Positions 34,284-42,966 of a stretch of 64,000 nt of DNA are shown piece by piece. Numbering within the stretch: position 1 is the stretch's first letter; the number at the start of each line of letters is the position of its first letter. This DNA is from Rhodospirillales bacterium. Its GTDB lineage: Bacteria; Pseudomonadota; Alphaproteobacteria; Micavibrionales; Micavibrionaceae. A model generated the notes under the pieces. The model made no database searches. It was not told the DNA's origin and saw nothing but the letters and a program-made list of their open reading frames with translations. Made by a program: the position numbers and the translations under genes. Location of the stretch: contig JACKIU010000001.1 in assembly GCA_020638295.1 (NCBI GenBank), positions 434,001 to 498,000 of the forward strand, given 5' to 3'.

Positions 34284-37235
34284 TTAGGCGGCTTTGGCCT
34301 GCCCTACCACGGCGGTGCAGCGATTGCACAGACCACCGTTTTCGGAGACTTCGGGCAGGACTTTCCAGCAGCGGGCGCATTTTTCGCCGGGGGCTTTTTC
34401 GATTTTCACGGACGGATCGCCTTCTTTCACCTGAAGATCGGAAACGATACAGATATCGGCCATTTCCCCGGCTATTAATTTTACATAATGTGATTGTGTG
34501 GAGATGGTGGGGAGAGCCTCGAGGGAGGAGCCGAGGGTTTTATCGGCGCGCAGGGGTTCGATGGCTTCAAGAACCGATTTGCGAATTGTCATGATTTCGG
34601 CCCACTTCTCGGCCAATTCAGGGTTTTTCCAGCTTGCCGGAAGGGTTGGGAATTCGCGCAGGTGGATAGACTCCTCATCGCCGAAAACGCCAGCGGGGCG
34701 ATGGGACCATGCTTCTTCTGCGGTAAAGACCAGCACGGGGGCCAGCCAGCTCACCAAGCATCCGAAGATTTCAGCCATGACGGTGCGGGTGGCGCGGCGT
34801 TCAAAAGAGGCGGGGTCATCGCAATAGAGGCGGTCCTTGCGGATATCGAAATAAAAGGCGCTGAGCTCTTCGTTGCAGAAATCATGCAGGGCCTTGGTCA
34901 GGCGCATGAAGTCATATTTTTCAATGCAGGTGCGCAGTTTGGCATCCATTTCGGTGAGCTGGTGCAAGACGAGGCGTTCCAGCTCCGGCACGCGTTCGTC
35001 GCTCAAATCGACACGTTCGGCGTCGGTAAAGTCGTCGAGTGCGCCGAGCAAGAAGCGCAACGTGTTGCGAATGCGGCGGTAAAGATCGCCGGTGTTTTTG
35101 AGCGTGTCTTTGCCGATGCGGATGTCCTCGGCGTAATCTGAGGTCAAGGCCCAGAGGCGTAAAATATCGGCGCCGTATTGGTCCATCATTTTGAGCGGGT
35201 CGACGACATTGCCCAAGGATTTGGACATTTTATAGCCCTTTTCATCGAGCACAAAACCGTGGGTCAGCACAGCGTCATAGGGCGCTGTTCCGCGCGTGCC
35301 GCAGCTTTCGAGCAGGGATGAGTGGAACCAGCCGCGGTGCTGGTCCGAGCCTTCGAGGTAAAGGTTGGCCGGGCGTTTCCCCTCGGGGCGGCGCAGATCG
35401 TCGCGGTCTTGGCAGACGAAGGCGTGGGTGGAGCCGGATTCAAACCAGACATCGACGATGTCGAAGATTTGCGTGTAGTCCTCGGCGTTATAGTCGTTGC
35501 CGAGGAAGTCGGAGGGCGGCCGCGACCACCAGGCGTCGGAGCCTTCGGCCTCAAAAATATCGCCAATGCGGTTCAGGACGGTTTCATCGGCGAGGATCTC
35601 GTCGGTTTCTTTATGAACGAACAAAGCGATGGGCACACCCCATGCGCGCTGGCGCGAGATGCACCAGTCGGGTCGATTTTCGATCATCGCGCGGATGCGG
35701 GCCTCGCCCTTGGCCGGGACCCAGCGTGTATCGCCGATGGTGGTGAGGGCAGTTTGCCTTAATGTCCCAACCTCACCATTGTTTGTTTTAATTGCCACAT
35801 CCATCGCAATAAACCATTGCGGGGTGGTGCGGAAGATCAGCGGGGCCTTGGAGCGCCAGCTATGCGGGTATTCGTGTTTCAGCGAGCCTTTGGCCAGCAA
35901 GGCCCCGGCCTCGTCCATGGCTTTAAGCACGGCGAAATTGCCGTCGCCGAGTTTGCCGTCTTGGGTGTAGACCTCGAGGCCCGCAAAGAGCGGCACATGC
36001 GGGCGGAATTTGCCGTCATCGGCGACGTTGTCGGTGACTTCTATCTTCGCCTTGAGTTTCGGAATATCGAGAACACGGCCGCCACTTAACTTATCACTTG
36101 AGTTTGTTGTGATGGGAATATCGTGCTCAAAATAATCATTATATCGTTGCACCAAATAAAAGTCGTCCTCCCCATGGCCGGGGGCGATATGGACGAAGCC
36201 CGTCCCGGCGTCTTCGGTGACGAAGTCGGCGGCCAGAAGTGGCACGTCGAAGTCATAGCCCTGCCCGTTCAGCGGGTGTTTGCACATTGTCCCGGCCAGA
36301 TCGGTGCCTTTGAATGTGCCAAGCAATTCCCAGTCTTCAATGTTGGCGGCGGCTTTGACGATTTCGGCCAGCGCGGTCGATACGGCGATTTTGGCGCCAG
36401 CTTCACTGCGCGCGCCCTCGCCCACCGCCTTGATTTCATAGACGCCATATTCCATGTCCTCGCCAAACGCAATCGCGCGGTTGGAGGGCATCGTCCATGG
36501 GGTGGTGGTCCAGATGACAATGTCAGCCCTTTCGAGCAATTCCACATCCGTTTTCACAACGGGGAACCTGATCCAGATGGTGATGGATTTGTGTTCTTTA
36601 TATTCGACTTCGGCTTCGGCCAGTGCGGTTTTTTCGACCGTGGACCACATGACGGGCTTGGCGCCTTTATACAGGCCGCCGTTACGCACGAATTCATGAA
36701 TTTCGCGGACGATTTTACCTTCGGCGCGCAGATGCATGGTCAGATACGGACTTTCCCAATCGCCGGTCACGCCGAGGCGTTGGAACTGGGCGCTTTGCGT
36801 ATCGACCCAGCCCTGGGCGAATTTGCGGCATTCATCGCGGAAGGCCAGTGGGGCGACCTCGTCTTTGTCCTTGCCGGCCTTGCGGTATTGTTCCTCGATC
36901 TTCCATTCGATGGGCAGGCCGTGGCAGTCCCAGCCCGGCACGTAGGGCGCATCATAGCCGAGCATGGAATAGGATTTCACAATGACATCCTTGAGGATTT
37001 TGTTGAGCGCGTGGCCCATATGGATATCGCCGTTGGCGTATGGCGGGCCGTCATGCAAAACCCAGCGCTCTTTGCCCTTCGCATTGGCGCGGATTCGGCC
37101 GTAGAGATCCATGTCCTGCCATTTTTTGAGAATTTCAGGTTCTTTTTGCGGCAGCCCGCCGCGCATCGGAAAGTCAGTTTTGGGCAGGAACACCGTGTCT
37201 TTGTATTTGTCTTTATTGTCGTTATCTTTATTCAT
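34284..37235 (-). CDS. ileS: Isoleucine--tRNA ligase
   Basis: This class I synthetase charges tRNA-Ile and edits valine. The 983 residues show the HIGH-type motif GDIHMGHALNK (about 70-80), a CP1 editing domain with WTTTPWTMPSNRA, the KMSKS loop (YKMSKSLGNV), an anticodon-binding domain, and a C-terminal zinc finger (CARCWKV ... CNRCTAVVG). Length and layout match bacterial IleS type 1. There is no T-box-like leader. It is usually upstream of lspA in other genomes. Here the broken AEC gene, an unknown gene and ribF lie between them, and ileS points away from lspA. Confidence 0.98.
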   Translation of the reverse strand: MNKDNDNKDKYKDTVFLPKTDFPMRGGLPQKEPEILKKWQDMDLYGRIRANAKGKERWVLHDGPPYANGDIHMGHALNKILKDVIVKSYSMLGYDAPYVPGWDCHGLPIEWKIEEQYRKAGKDKDEVAPLAFRDECRKFAQGWVDTQSAQFQRLGVTGDWESPYLTMHLRAEGKIVREIHEFVRNGGLYKGAKPVMWSTVEKTALAEAEVEYKEHKSITIWIRFPVVKTDVELLERADIVIWTTTPWTMPSNRAIAFGEDMEYGVYEIKAVGEGARSEAGAKIAVSTALAEIVKAAANIEDWELLGTFKGTDLAGTMCKHPLNGQGYDFDVPLLAADFVTEDAGTGFVHIAPGHGEDDFYLVQRYNDYFEHDIPITTNSSDKLSGGRVLDIPKLKAKIEVTDNVADDGKFRPHVPLFAGLEVYTQDGKLGDGNFAVLKAMDEAGALLAKGSLKHEYPHSWRSKAPLIFRTTPQWFIAMDVAIKTNNGEVGTLRQTALTTIGDTRWVPAKGEARIRAMIENRPDWCISRQRAWGVPIALFVHKETDEILADETVLNRIGDIFEAEGSDAWWSRPPSDFLGNDYNAEDYTQIFDIVDVWFESGSTHAFVCQDRDDLRRPEGKRPANLYLEGSDQHRGWFHSSLLESCGTRGTAPYDAVLTHGFVLDEKGYKMSKSLGNVVDPLKMMDQYGADILRLWALTSDYAEDIRIGKDTLKNTGDLYRRIRNTLRFLLGALDDFTDAERVDLSDERVPELERLVLHQLTEMDAKLRTCIEKYDFMRLTKALHDFCNEELSAFYFDIRKDRLYCDDPASFERRATRTVMAEIFGCLVSWLAPVLVFTAEEAWSHRPAGVFGDEESIHLREFPTLPASWKNPELAEKWAEIMTIRKSVLEAIEPLRADKTLGSSLEALPTISTQSHYVKLIAGEMADICIVSDLQVKEGDPSVKIEKAPGEKCARCWKVLPEVSENGGLCNRCTAVVGQAKAA

Positions 37236-37438
37236 TTTTCATAATCCGCTTTCTGTTGGGGCGGGTTTGTGATGGTGTTTCACGTTTTAATGTTGATGGA
37301 TTGTATATGCAAGAACTCCCGGTCTCTTAGGTCAGAGCCGGGATGATAATTCGGATAATTATGGCGTTTTCTGCGTGCATCGGCGCACTATGCGATAAAA
37401 GCGCGGACAACGCAAGTACGGGGATTATTGAAAGTGGG

Positions 37439-37837
37439 TTAGCCCATTTGTTGCATAGGGGCTGATCCTGCACCATAAAGGCAGGTTTGATTTACCCCCC
37501 TTGAAAAAACAGTCTGGCCCTGACTAGATGTGTGAACCCCTTCAGCCAAAGGCTTGCTGGCCTTCCACGGGCTATTCGTCGGCCCATCATCGTGATGTCC
37601 AGGTCCTGCTTGATTTAAATCTCCTACATGATCGCGATGCTGAACAACACTATCAGAGTTCATGCTGGCAGCAGAGGGAACGTATTGCTGCACCAATCTC
37701 GCAGTTTCGTTAGGGGAATCAGTGTTTCCCAGAACAGAAAAGACCTGAGAAGGATCAATCTCATATTCAATAAGGGATTCACCTTTATATTGAGCAAATT
37801 TTATCGTTAAAGCTGACGTTCCGCCACTCTTACCCAT
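37439..37837 (-). CDS. Hypothetical protein (132 aa), own promoter
   Basis: A 132-residue polar protein, rich in Ser, Gly, Gln, His and Asn, with no signal peptide or membrane segment. The first half (IKFAQYKGESLIEYEIDPSQVFSVL) could form a small fold; the second half looks disordered. ACGGAGAA lies about nine bases before the ATG, and a promoter-like pair is 50 bases further up. No family is recognised. It stands alone between ileS and the broken transporter. The coding call rests on the ribosome binding site and the clean ORF; an acquired orphan is likely. Confidence 0.55.
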   Translation of the reverse strand: MGKSGGTSALTIKFAQYKGESLIEYEIDPSQVFSVLGNTDSPNETARLVQQYVPSAASMNSDSVVQHRDHVGDLNQAGPGHHDDGPTNSPWKASKPLAEGVHTSSQGQTVFSRGVNQTCLYGAGSAPMQQMG

Positions 37838-37883
37838 TGTTATTCTCCGTAAAGTTAGACGTTGGCCGTCAAAAATTCCGAGG

Positions 37884-37912
37884 ACTATGAATCAAAAGGG
37901 AGAACGGGTCAA
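37884..37912 (-). promoter_or_regulatory. Possible promoter of the 132-residue orphan
   Basis: On the minus strand TTGACC and CATAGT are separated by 17 bases. The match is 5/6 and 4/6 to the consensus. Confidence 0.4.
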
Positions 37913-37942
37913 GCTTTTTCAGGTAAGTCTGTGACACCCTCA

Positions 37943-38863
37943 TTAAAACCCTGAAATTAAAAGGATAAACGGAATGTAAAACAGGGCAAAAATGGTGCCG
38001 ATGAGAATCGTCGTGGCCGCTTTTTCGGGGCTCATGTCAAGCTTTGCGGCAAAGGCGGCAATATTGGCAGCGGGCGGAACGATCGCCATCAGGAAAATCA
38101 TTTTGTGAATTTCCGGGCCAAACCATCCGGTGACGCCTTGATCGAACAAGATCAGGCCATAGGCCGCTGCGGGCCATATGATGAATTTTCCGACAAACGT
38201 CAATGCCAGAAATTTCGGGGCGACGATCAGCTTTTTGGCTTTGGCCAGAGAGGCGCCGATAATCATCATGCCGACCAGCACATAGCGCCTTTGAAATGCT
38301 CCCAGTAATTGTTAAACAGGGCCGGGAGTTCCGCGCCCGCCATATTGACGCCCAGTCCGGCGATTACGGCGTAAATGCTGGGGAACCTGAAGAGCTTGAT
38401 CAGGCTGTCGCGCATATTGAAGCGACCGCGATTGGCGATGTAATACATCACCGTGGCTTCGTAAACCAGTCCACCGACCAGTGCGAAAATGTAAACGCCG
38501 ACCCATTCCGGATCAAACAGCAGCAGGACTATCGGCAGGCCGAAATAGCCGGTGTTCCCCTGCCCCGCCGCACATCGCCAGCAAATTGGCGCGGTGGTCG
38601 TCATATATCCTTTGCGCCAGCATGTAATAAAGCAGGGTCAGCCATGAAAACAGCGCAAAGACGATGATCGGCAGAAGGATGTAAACCGGCTGGAGTTCGA
38701 TTTTTGCGACAAAACCGAAAGCGACGACCGGCATCAGGATGTATATGCCGAGACTGCCGAGGCTTTGGCGATCGACATCAAAGTAACGCCCGGCGATCCA
38801 GCCCAGGCCGATCAGCACATATAGCGGAATAAGGTTGGTGAACAGGGTGAAGAAGATGTCCAT
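37943..38863 (-). pseudogene. AEC-family (auxin efflux carrier-like) permease with two frameshifts
   Basis: Three overlapping frames join into one permease of about 300 residues with ten hydrophobic segments. The N-terminal part starts at 38863 (MDIFFTLFTNLIPLYVLIGLG). Near 38570, in a GGCGGGGCAGGGG run, the homology passes to another frame (GQGNTGYFGLPIVLLLFDPEW, with the family's GNTGYFGLP motif). Near 38280 it returns to the first frame (VLVGMMIIGASL ... MAIVPPAANIAAFAAKLD). The two shifts have opposite sign. AEC proteins export small organic molecules across the inner membrane. It may be a decaying gene or an assembly error; all protein segments are otherwise well preserved, which favours recent or artefactual change. 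Confidence 0.8.
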
Positions 38864-38875
38864 ATTCAATACTAT

Positions 38876-38904
38876 GTCATTGCGAGTGCAGCGAAGCAAT
38901 CCAG
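38876..38904. repeat. Palindromic repeat family A, left half copy 5
   Basis: GTCATTGCGAGTGCAGCGAA through AGCAATCCAG: only the left arm. It lies 12 bases upstream of the AEC start. Confidence 0.78.
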
Positions 38905-38974
38905 AACAATAGTCTGATTTACGTGTTAAAACCCAATTCTCAACTTTCTGAAACTTAACCCGTACAAAATTCCC

Positions 38975-39049
38975 GCAACCCCGGCGAAAGCCGGGGGCTA
39001 TAGAGGCTTAAGAAAGATTCGATAGGCCCCGGGTCAAGCCCGGGGTTAC
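38975..39049. repeat. Palindromic repeat family D copy 2
   Basis: ACCCCGGCGAAAGCCGGGG and CCCCGGGTCAAGCCCGGGG hairpins separated by about 30 bases, with outer AACCCC/GGGGTT complementarity. The rest of the 301-base gap from the AEC start to 39164 shows nothing beyond this and the half copy of family A. Confidence 0.8.
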
Positions 39050-39164
39050 AATTTTTTCTTCTTTTTCAGGTCGTTAAAAGAAGTTGAGAATAGAGTTGTT
39101 AAGCAAAAGTTGTACACCACAAATCTATTTGCTATAATCCGCATAAATTATTGAAAGAAACCGC

Positions 39165-39371
39165 ATGTCAATCGGTAAAAAGATGTTAACAGGGCTGTTC
39201 AATCCGGCTGCAATTGCCAGCGGATTTGCTTCATTTGCTTTTTTCCAAAATGGGAGAAACCTTATTGGGGTTGGTTTTGCAGCGCTCGCACTTGTCGCTT
39301 ATGCACGCCCTGTTATTAAAGATCATTTTTTCCCAGAACAAAATGTGCAAGGCCCAAATCCGGACAGCTAA
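39165..39371 (+). CDS. Small membrane protein (68 aa), unknown
   Basis: The 68 residues have one or two hydrophobic stretches (about 12-27 and 33-47) and a polar tail with Pro and Asn. A GAAAG sequence lies about eight bases before the ATG. It ends 10 bases from the convergent ribF stop. No family recognised. Its length and composition fit a small inner-membrane protein, but the evidence is only the ORF, the ribosome binding site and the hydrophobic pattern. Confidence 0.45.
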   Translation: MSIGKKMLTGLFNPAAIASGFASFAFFQNGRNLIGVGFAALALVAYARPVIKDHFFPEQNVQGPNPDS

Positions 39372-39381
39372 ACTATCAGGA

Positions 39382-40299
39382 TCAGGACAAAATTTCACGG
39401 GCTTGGGCGCAATCTTTTTCCATCTGGTCGATCAGGGCGTCGAGTGAGGTGAATTTGGCTTCACTGCGCAGACGTTGCACGGGCTGGATGCGCAGTGTCT
39501 TGCCATAGATTTCACGGTTAAAATCGAAGATAAAGCTTTCGACCTGCGCGGTCGGGACTTCGAACATCGGGCGAATGCCAATATTGGTGGCGGCATTATG
39601 CCACTCTTCCTCCCCTTCGATTTGTACACGCGTGGCATAGACGCCATAGGCCGGGTGTACGGTTTCACCCAGCGCAACGTTGGCGGTGGGGTAGCCTAAT
39701 TCACGCCCGCGCTGGTCGCCTTTAACGACCCGTCCGCGAATTTCCCAGTTCCAGCCGAGAATTTCGTTGGCGGCATTGAGGTCTCCGATGCGCAGGGCGC
39801 TGCGCACGGCGCTGGAGGAAAATACTTTGCCGTCATCACCGGCAATTTTTTCAACTGTGGTTAGCGAAATCCCTGCGGCGCTTATGTGTCCAGGCTCGCC
39901 TTTGCGGAGCTGCCCGAAGCGGAAATCATTGCCAATGACGATATGATAGGGGTGCAGGCCGCCCAGCAAAACACCGGTGATAAAATCCGCCGCGCTTTGC
40001 GAGGCAAAATCCCAGTCAAAGGGTAAAGACACTACAAAATCAACACCAAATTCAGCCAGACGCCAGTGTTTCACTTCGGGTGGCGTAATACGGCTGGGCG
40101 GATCGTCGGGGCGGAACAAGCGGCGCGGATGCGGTTCAAAAGTCAGCAGGCCGAAACTTTTCCCTTCACGCGCCGCGATGTCTTTTGCCCGGCCTAAAAG
40201 CGCCTGATGGCCTCGATGCACACCATCGAAATTTCCAATCGCGATGACGGCGCCTTTGACGGAATCCGGTATATTTTCCAAGCTTTCAAAAATTTTCAT
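39382..40299 (-). CDS. ribF: Bifunctional riboflavin kinase/FAD synthetase RibF
   Basis: RibF makes FMN and FAD from riboflavin. The start at 40299 (MKIFESLENI) gives 305 residues; the frame is open 12 codons upstream from a TTG with no support. The N-terminal FAD synthetase domain has IGNFDGVHRGHQALL (HIGH-like nucleotidyl transfer motif) and VIGNDFRFG. The C-terminal kinase domain has GRVVKGDQRGRELGYPTANV with the PTAN motif. It is divergent from lspA. In many proteobacteria ribF, ileS and lspA form one operon. Here the same genes are neighbours but oriented differently. Confidence 0.97.
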   Translation of the reverse strand: MKIFESLENIPDSVKGAVIAIGNFDGVHRGHQALLGRAKDIAAREGKSFGLLTFEPHPRRLFRPDDPPSRITPPEVKHWRLAEFGVDFVVSLPFDWDFASQSAADFITGVLLGGLHPYHIVIGNDFRFGQLRKGEPGHISAAGISLTTVEKIAGDDGKVFSSSAVRSALRIGDLNAANEILGWNWEIRGRVVKGDQRGRELGYPTANVALGETVHPAYGVYATRVQIEGEEEWHNAATNIGIRPMFEVPTAQVESFIFDFNREIYGKTLRIQPVQRLRSEAKFTSLDALIDQMEKDCAQAREILS

Positions 40300-40415
40300 G
40301 CTTTTGGTTATGAAAGGTTTTGGGATGAAAGGCAATCTTAAGAATTAAATATCTTTTGGGATTGTTTACAGATCGGCGTTTTCAATGTAAGGCCTTTTGG
40401 TTTATAGAGTGTTGC

Positions 40416-40967
40416 ATGCATAAATTTCCATACCTCATTCTCGGAATTTTTCTGTTTGCCTTCGATCAGATCAGCAAATGGTTTGTGACCGAAGTGATGA
40501 TCAAGGTGGTGGTTGAAAAACCCATGCCGAGCACGCTAGGCTTTTTTGAATGGCTGACTTCGGCTCCGCCGCGCCTGCCCCCTGTATCAATTGAGATGCT
40601 GCCTTTTTTCAACATTGTGATGGTGTGGAATCAGGGAGTGAGCTTTGGCATGTTCAGTAACGGTTCGCCGTGGGGACCGTGGTTTCTGAGCAGCCTGTCT
40701 GTCCTGATTTCGATCGGGTTTTTGATCTGGCTGGGCCGCAGCTCTTCACGGCTGCAATCAATTGCGCTGGTGATGGTGATTGCCGGGGCGCTGGGCAATG
40801 TTCTGGACCGTCTGCGTTTTGGCGCGGTGATCGATTTTATCGACGTGCATGCGATGGGCACTCACTGGCCAGCGTTTAATATTGCCGATAGTTGTATTTG
40901 CATCGGGGTTTTTCTGTTGATCGTGCAGTCCTTCTTTTTTGAATCCGGCGAAAAAAGTGCTAAGTAA
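40416..40967 (+). CDS. lspA: Lipoprotein signal peptidase LspA
   Basis: This inner-membrane aspartyl protease cuts prolipoproteins ahead of the lipidated Cys. The start at 40416 (MHKFPYLILG) gives 183 residues; a TTG 20 codons upstream keeps the frame but adds nonconserved sequence. Four hydrophobic segments are visible, with DQISKW in the first. The catalytic motifs are present: ALGNVLDRLRFGAVIDF (first Asp) and FNIADSCICIG (second Asp). The loop between helices one and two is longer than usual (VVEKPMPSTLGFFEWLTSAPPRLPP region). It is followed after 30 bases by the DUF3035 lipoprotein, an arrangement common in alphaproteobacteria. Confidence 0.96.
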   Translation: MHKFPYLILGIFLFAFDQISKWFVTEVMIKVVVEKPMPSTLGFFEWLTSAPPRLPPVSIEMLPFFNIVMVWNQGVSFGMFSNGSPWGPWFLSSLSVLISIGFLIWLGRSSSRLQSIALVMVIAGALGNVLDRLRFGAVIDFIDVHAMGTHWPAFNIADSCICIGVFLLIVQSFFFESGEKSAK

Positions 40968-40997
40968 TTACAATTCATCAACTGCGAAGTGGTAAAA

Positions 40998-41519
40998 ATG
41001 AAAACGTTCAAAGTTATTTTCCTTACAGGTTTTGCGCTGGCCGCCTTGAGCGCCTGTGAATCGGCAAAAGACCAGCTTGGCCTGACCAAAGAAGCGCCGG
41101 ACGAGTTTAAAGTGGTTAAACATGCCCCTCTCGAAATGCCGCCGAGTTATACTTTGCGTCCACCCCAACCCGGTGCGCCAAGACCGCAGGAACAGGCGAT
41201 GGTCGATGAGGCCCGCGACACGGTTTTGGGAGAAGGCGCGTCGCAGGCGGATTCTCCATCGAGTGGCTCTGAAAGTGTTCTTTTGCAAGCGGCAGGCGCA
41301 ACACAGGCCGACCCGAATATCCGGGCGAAAGTTGATGAAGAATCGGCCAATATGGTTGATGAAAACCAGCCGGTGATCGACAAGCTGATGAATCTGGGGC
41401 GCGATACGCCGCCACCAGCCAGCGTTGTCGATGCGAAAAAGGAATCAGAACGCCTGCAACAAAACCAGATTGAAGGTAAACCCGTGACCGAAGGTGAAAC
41501 GCCTTCGCTTGATGATTAA
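40998..41519 (+). CDS. DUF3035 lipoprotein (BamF-like)
   Basis: The 173 residues begin with a lipoprotein signal ending at LSAC (Cys20). The conserved DUF3035 block follows: LGLTKEAPDEFKVVKHAP then PPSYTLRPPQPGAPRPQE. The remainder is polar and low in order. DUF3035 proteins sit between lspA and M16 peptidases in alphaproteobacteria and resemble the extended N-terminal segment of BamC; BamF of Caulobacter is such a protein, bound to the BAM complex. That role is inference here. The frame also opens at GTG 40989, but ATG 40998 gives the better signal peptide. It overlaps the upstream frame of the next gene. Confidence 0.8.
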   Translation: MKTFKVIFLTGFALAALSACESAKDQLGLTKEAPDEFKVVKHAPLEMPPSYTLRPPQPGAPRPQEQAMVDEARDTVLGEGASQADSPSSGSESVLLQAAGATQADPNIRAKVDEESANMVDENQPVIDKLMNLGRDTPPPASVVDAKKESERLQQNQIEGKPVTEGETPSLDD

Positions 41520-41529
41520 GGGTTTACGC

Positions 41530-42966
41530 ATGATGTTTTCAGCTTTCAAAAAACTGGCGCTTTTGGTTTTGGCCTTGTCTATTCTTTCTCCCGCTTATGC
41601 TACGGAGCCTGCAATCAAGAATGAGCAGGCCGCTTCGCCCGCACAGCCTGATGAGGAGAGGGAGAAGGTTTTCAACGCCGAAAGTTTTACGCTGGATAAC
41701 GGGATGGAGGTCGTCATCGTTCCGAATAGCCGCGCGCCGGTGGTCACCCACATGGTGTGGTATAAATTCGGCGCGGCGGATGAGCCGATGGGAAAATCCG
41801 GTATTGCGCATTTCCTCGAACATTTGATGTTTAAAGGCTCAGCGCAGGTCGGCGGGCGCGATCTTCAACCCGGTGAATTTTCCGAGATCGTCCGTTCGAT
41901 GGGCGGAAATGACAACGCCTTTACGGCGCAGGATTATATTTCTTATTTCCAGTCGGTCCCGGCGGAGCATCTGGAAACCGTGATGCGGATGGAAGCCGGG
42001 CGGATGAACGGTTTGAACCCGCCCGAAAACGAAGTTTTGTCAGAGCGCAAAGTGATTATCGAAGAGCGCAAGCAACGCACGGATAACGACCCGCGCGGGC
42101 AATTCGGCGAGCAACTCGCTGCGGCGGCCTTTGTTAATCATCCTTACGGCATTCCGGTGATCGGCTGGAAGCATGAGGCCGAGGCGCTGTCCTATGCGGA
42201 TGCCAAGGCGTTTTACGATCGCTGGTATGCACCGAATAATGCCATTTTGGTAGTTTCCGGGGATGTCAGTCCGGCCAAGGTTTTTGAGCTGGCGATTGAG
42301 ATTTACGGGCAATTACCCCGCGAAGATGTGCCGGAGCGCGCGCGCACCCGCTCACCGGTTTTGAATTCCAAAACCAGCGTGACGCTTGAGCACCCGGCCA
42401 TTCACGAGCCAGTGGTGCAGACATTGTTCCGCGTCCCTTCATCGCACCAAAGCAAAGACGATGCTTTGGCGCTACAGGTTTTGGAAGAGATCATGGGTGG
42501 CGGGCCGACTTCGCGGCTGTATAAATCTTTGGTTGTGAAACAGAAAATTGCCAGCAGTGCGGGGATGAGCTATCACCCGAGTGCGTGGGATGATTCCAGC
42601 CTGTGGATTTACGCCAGTCCGTTGCCTGGTCAGACGCTTGAGATGGTGCAAAACGCCCTGATGGGCGAACTACGCAGGTTGATTAAAGACGGCATTGATG
42701 AGGATGAATTGAATGACGCAAAATCAAGGATGCAGGATGAGGCTATTTATGCGCGTGACAGTCTCACCGGCCCGGCGATGGTGATTGGCCAGAGTCTGGC
42801 CACCGGACAATCGCTTGATGATGTTGAATATTGGCCGTACGATATTGCCGGGGTCAGCGCCGAGCAGGTTATCGCAGTGGCCCAAAAATATCTTAACCCG
42901 GATGTTCCGACCGATCATCCGCCGGTGAGCGGGTATTTGTTGCCTCAAGGACAAGGAGAGAAGTGA
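41530..42966 (+). CDS. M16 zinc peptidase (active subunit)
   Basis: The 478 residues from ATG 41530 have a signal peptide (hydrophobic 9-22, cleavage near AYA) and an M16 domain. The inverted zinc motif HFLEH is at 94-98, with the distal Glu in the ENEVLSERKVIIEERKQR helix. The C-terminal M16 half carries the substrate-contact region with GGGPTSRLYKSLV. Periplasmic M16 proteases of this type degrade peptides and misfolded envelope proteins. The next gene encodes an M16 partner without the zinc motif and starts in a TGATG overlap, so they are produced as a pair, as is common in this family. Earlier in-frame starts (41494) would lengthen the basic region without benefit. Confidence 0.93.
   Translation: MMFSAFKKLALLVLALSILSPAYATEPAIKNEQAASPAQPDEEREKVFNAESFTLDNGMEVVIVPNSRAPVVTHMVWYKFGAADEPMGKSGIAHFLEHLMFKGSAQVGGRDLQPGEFSEIVRSMGGNDNAFTAQDYISYFQSVPAEHLETVMRMEAGRMNGLNPPENEVLSERKVIIEERKQRTDNDPRGQFGEQLAAAAFVNHPYGIPVIGWKHEAEALSYADAKAFYDRWYAPNNAILVVSGDVSPAKVFELAIEIYGQLPREDVPERARTRSPVLNSKTSVTLEHPAIHEPVVQTLFRVPSSHQSKDDALALQVLEEIMGGGPTSRLYKSLVVKQKIASSAGMSYHPSAWDDSSLWIYASPLPGQTLEMVQNALMGELRRLIKDGIDEDELNDAKSRMQDEAIYARDSLTGPAMVIGQSLATGQSLDDVEYWPYDIAGVSAEQVIAVAQKYLNPDVPTDHPPVSGYLLPQGQGEK

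Noticed and set aside
36123..37244. A 373-codon plus-strand frame opposite ileS
   Set aside because: It is the complement of the IleS CP1/N-terminal coding region, and no start signal is present.
37318..37345. Hairpin CCCGG(T)CTC...GAGCCGGG between ileS and the orphan
   Set aside because: No T run follows on either strand, so I do not call it a terminator.
38864..38899. An upstream start for the AEC gene (MLRCTRNDIVL...)
   Set aside because: These codons come from a half family A repeat; MDIFFTLF at 38863 is the conserved start.
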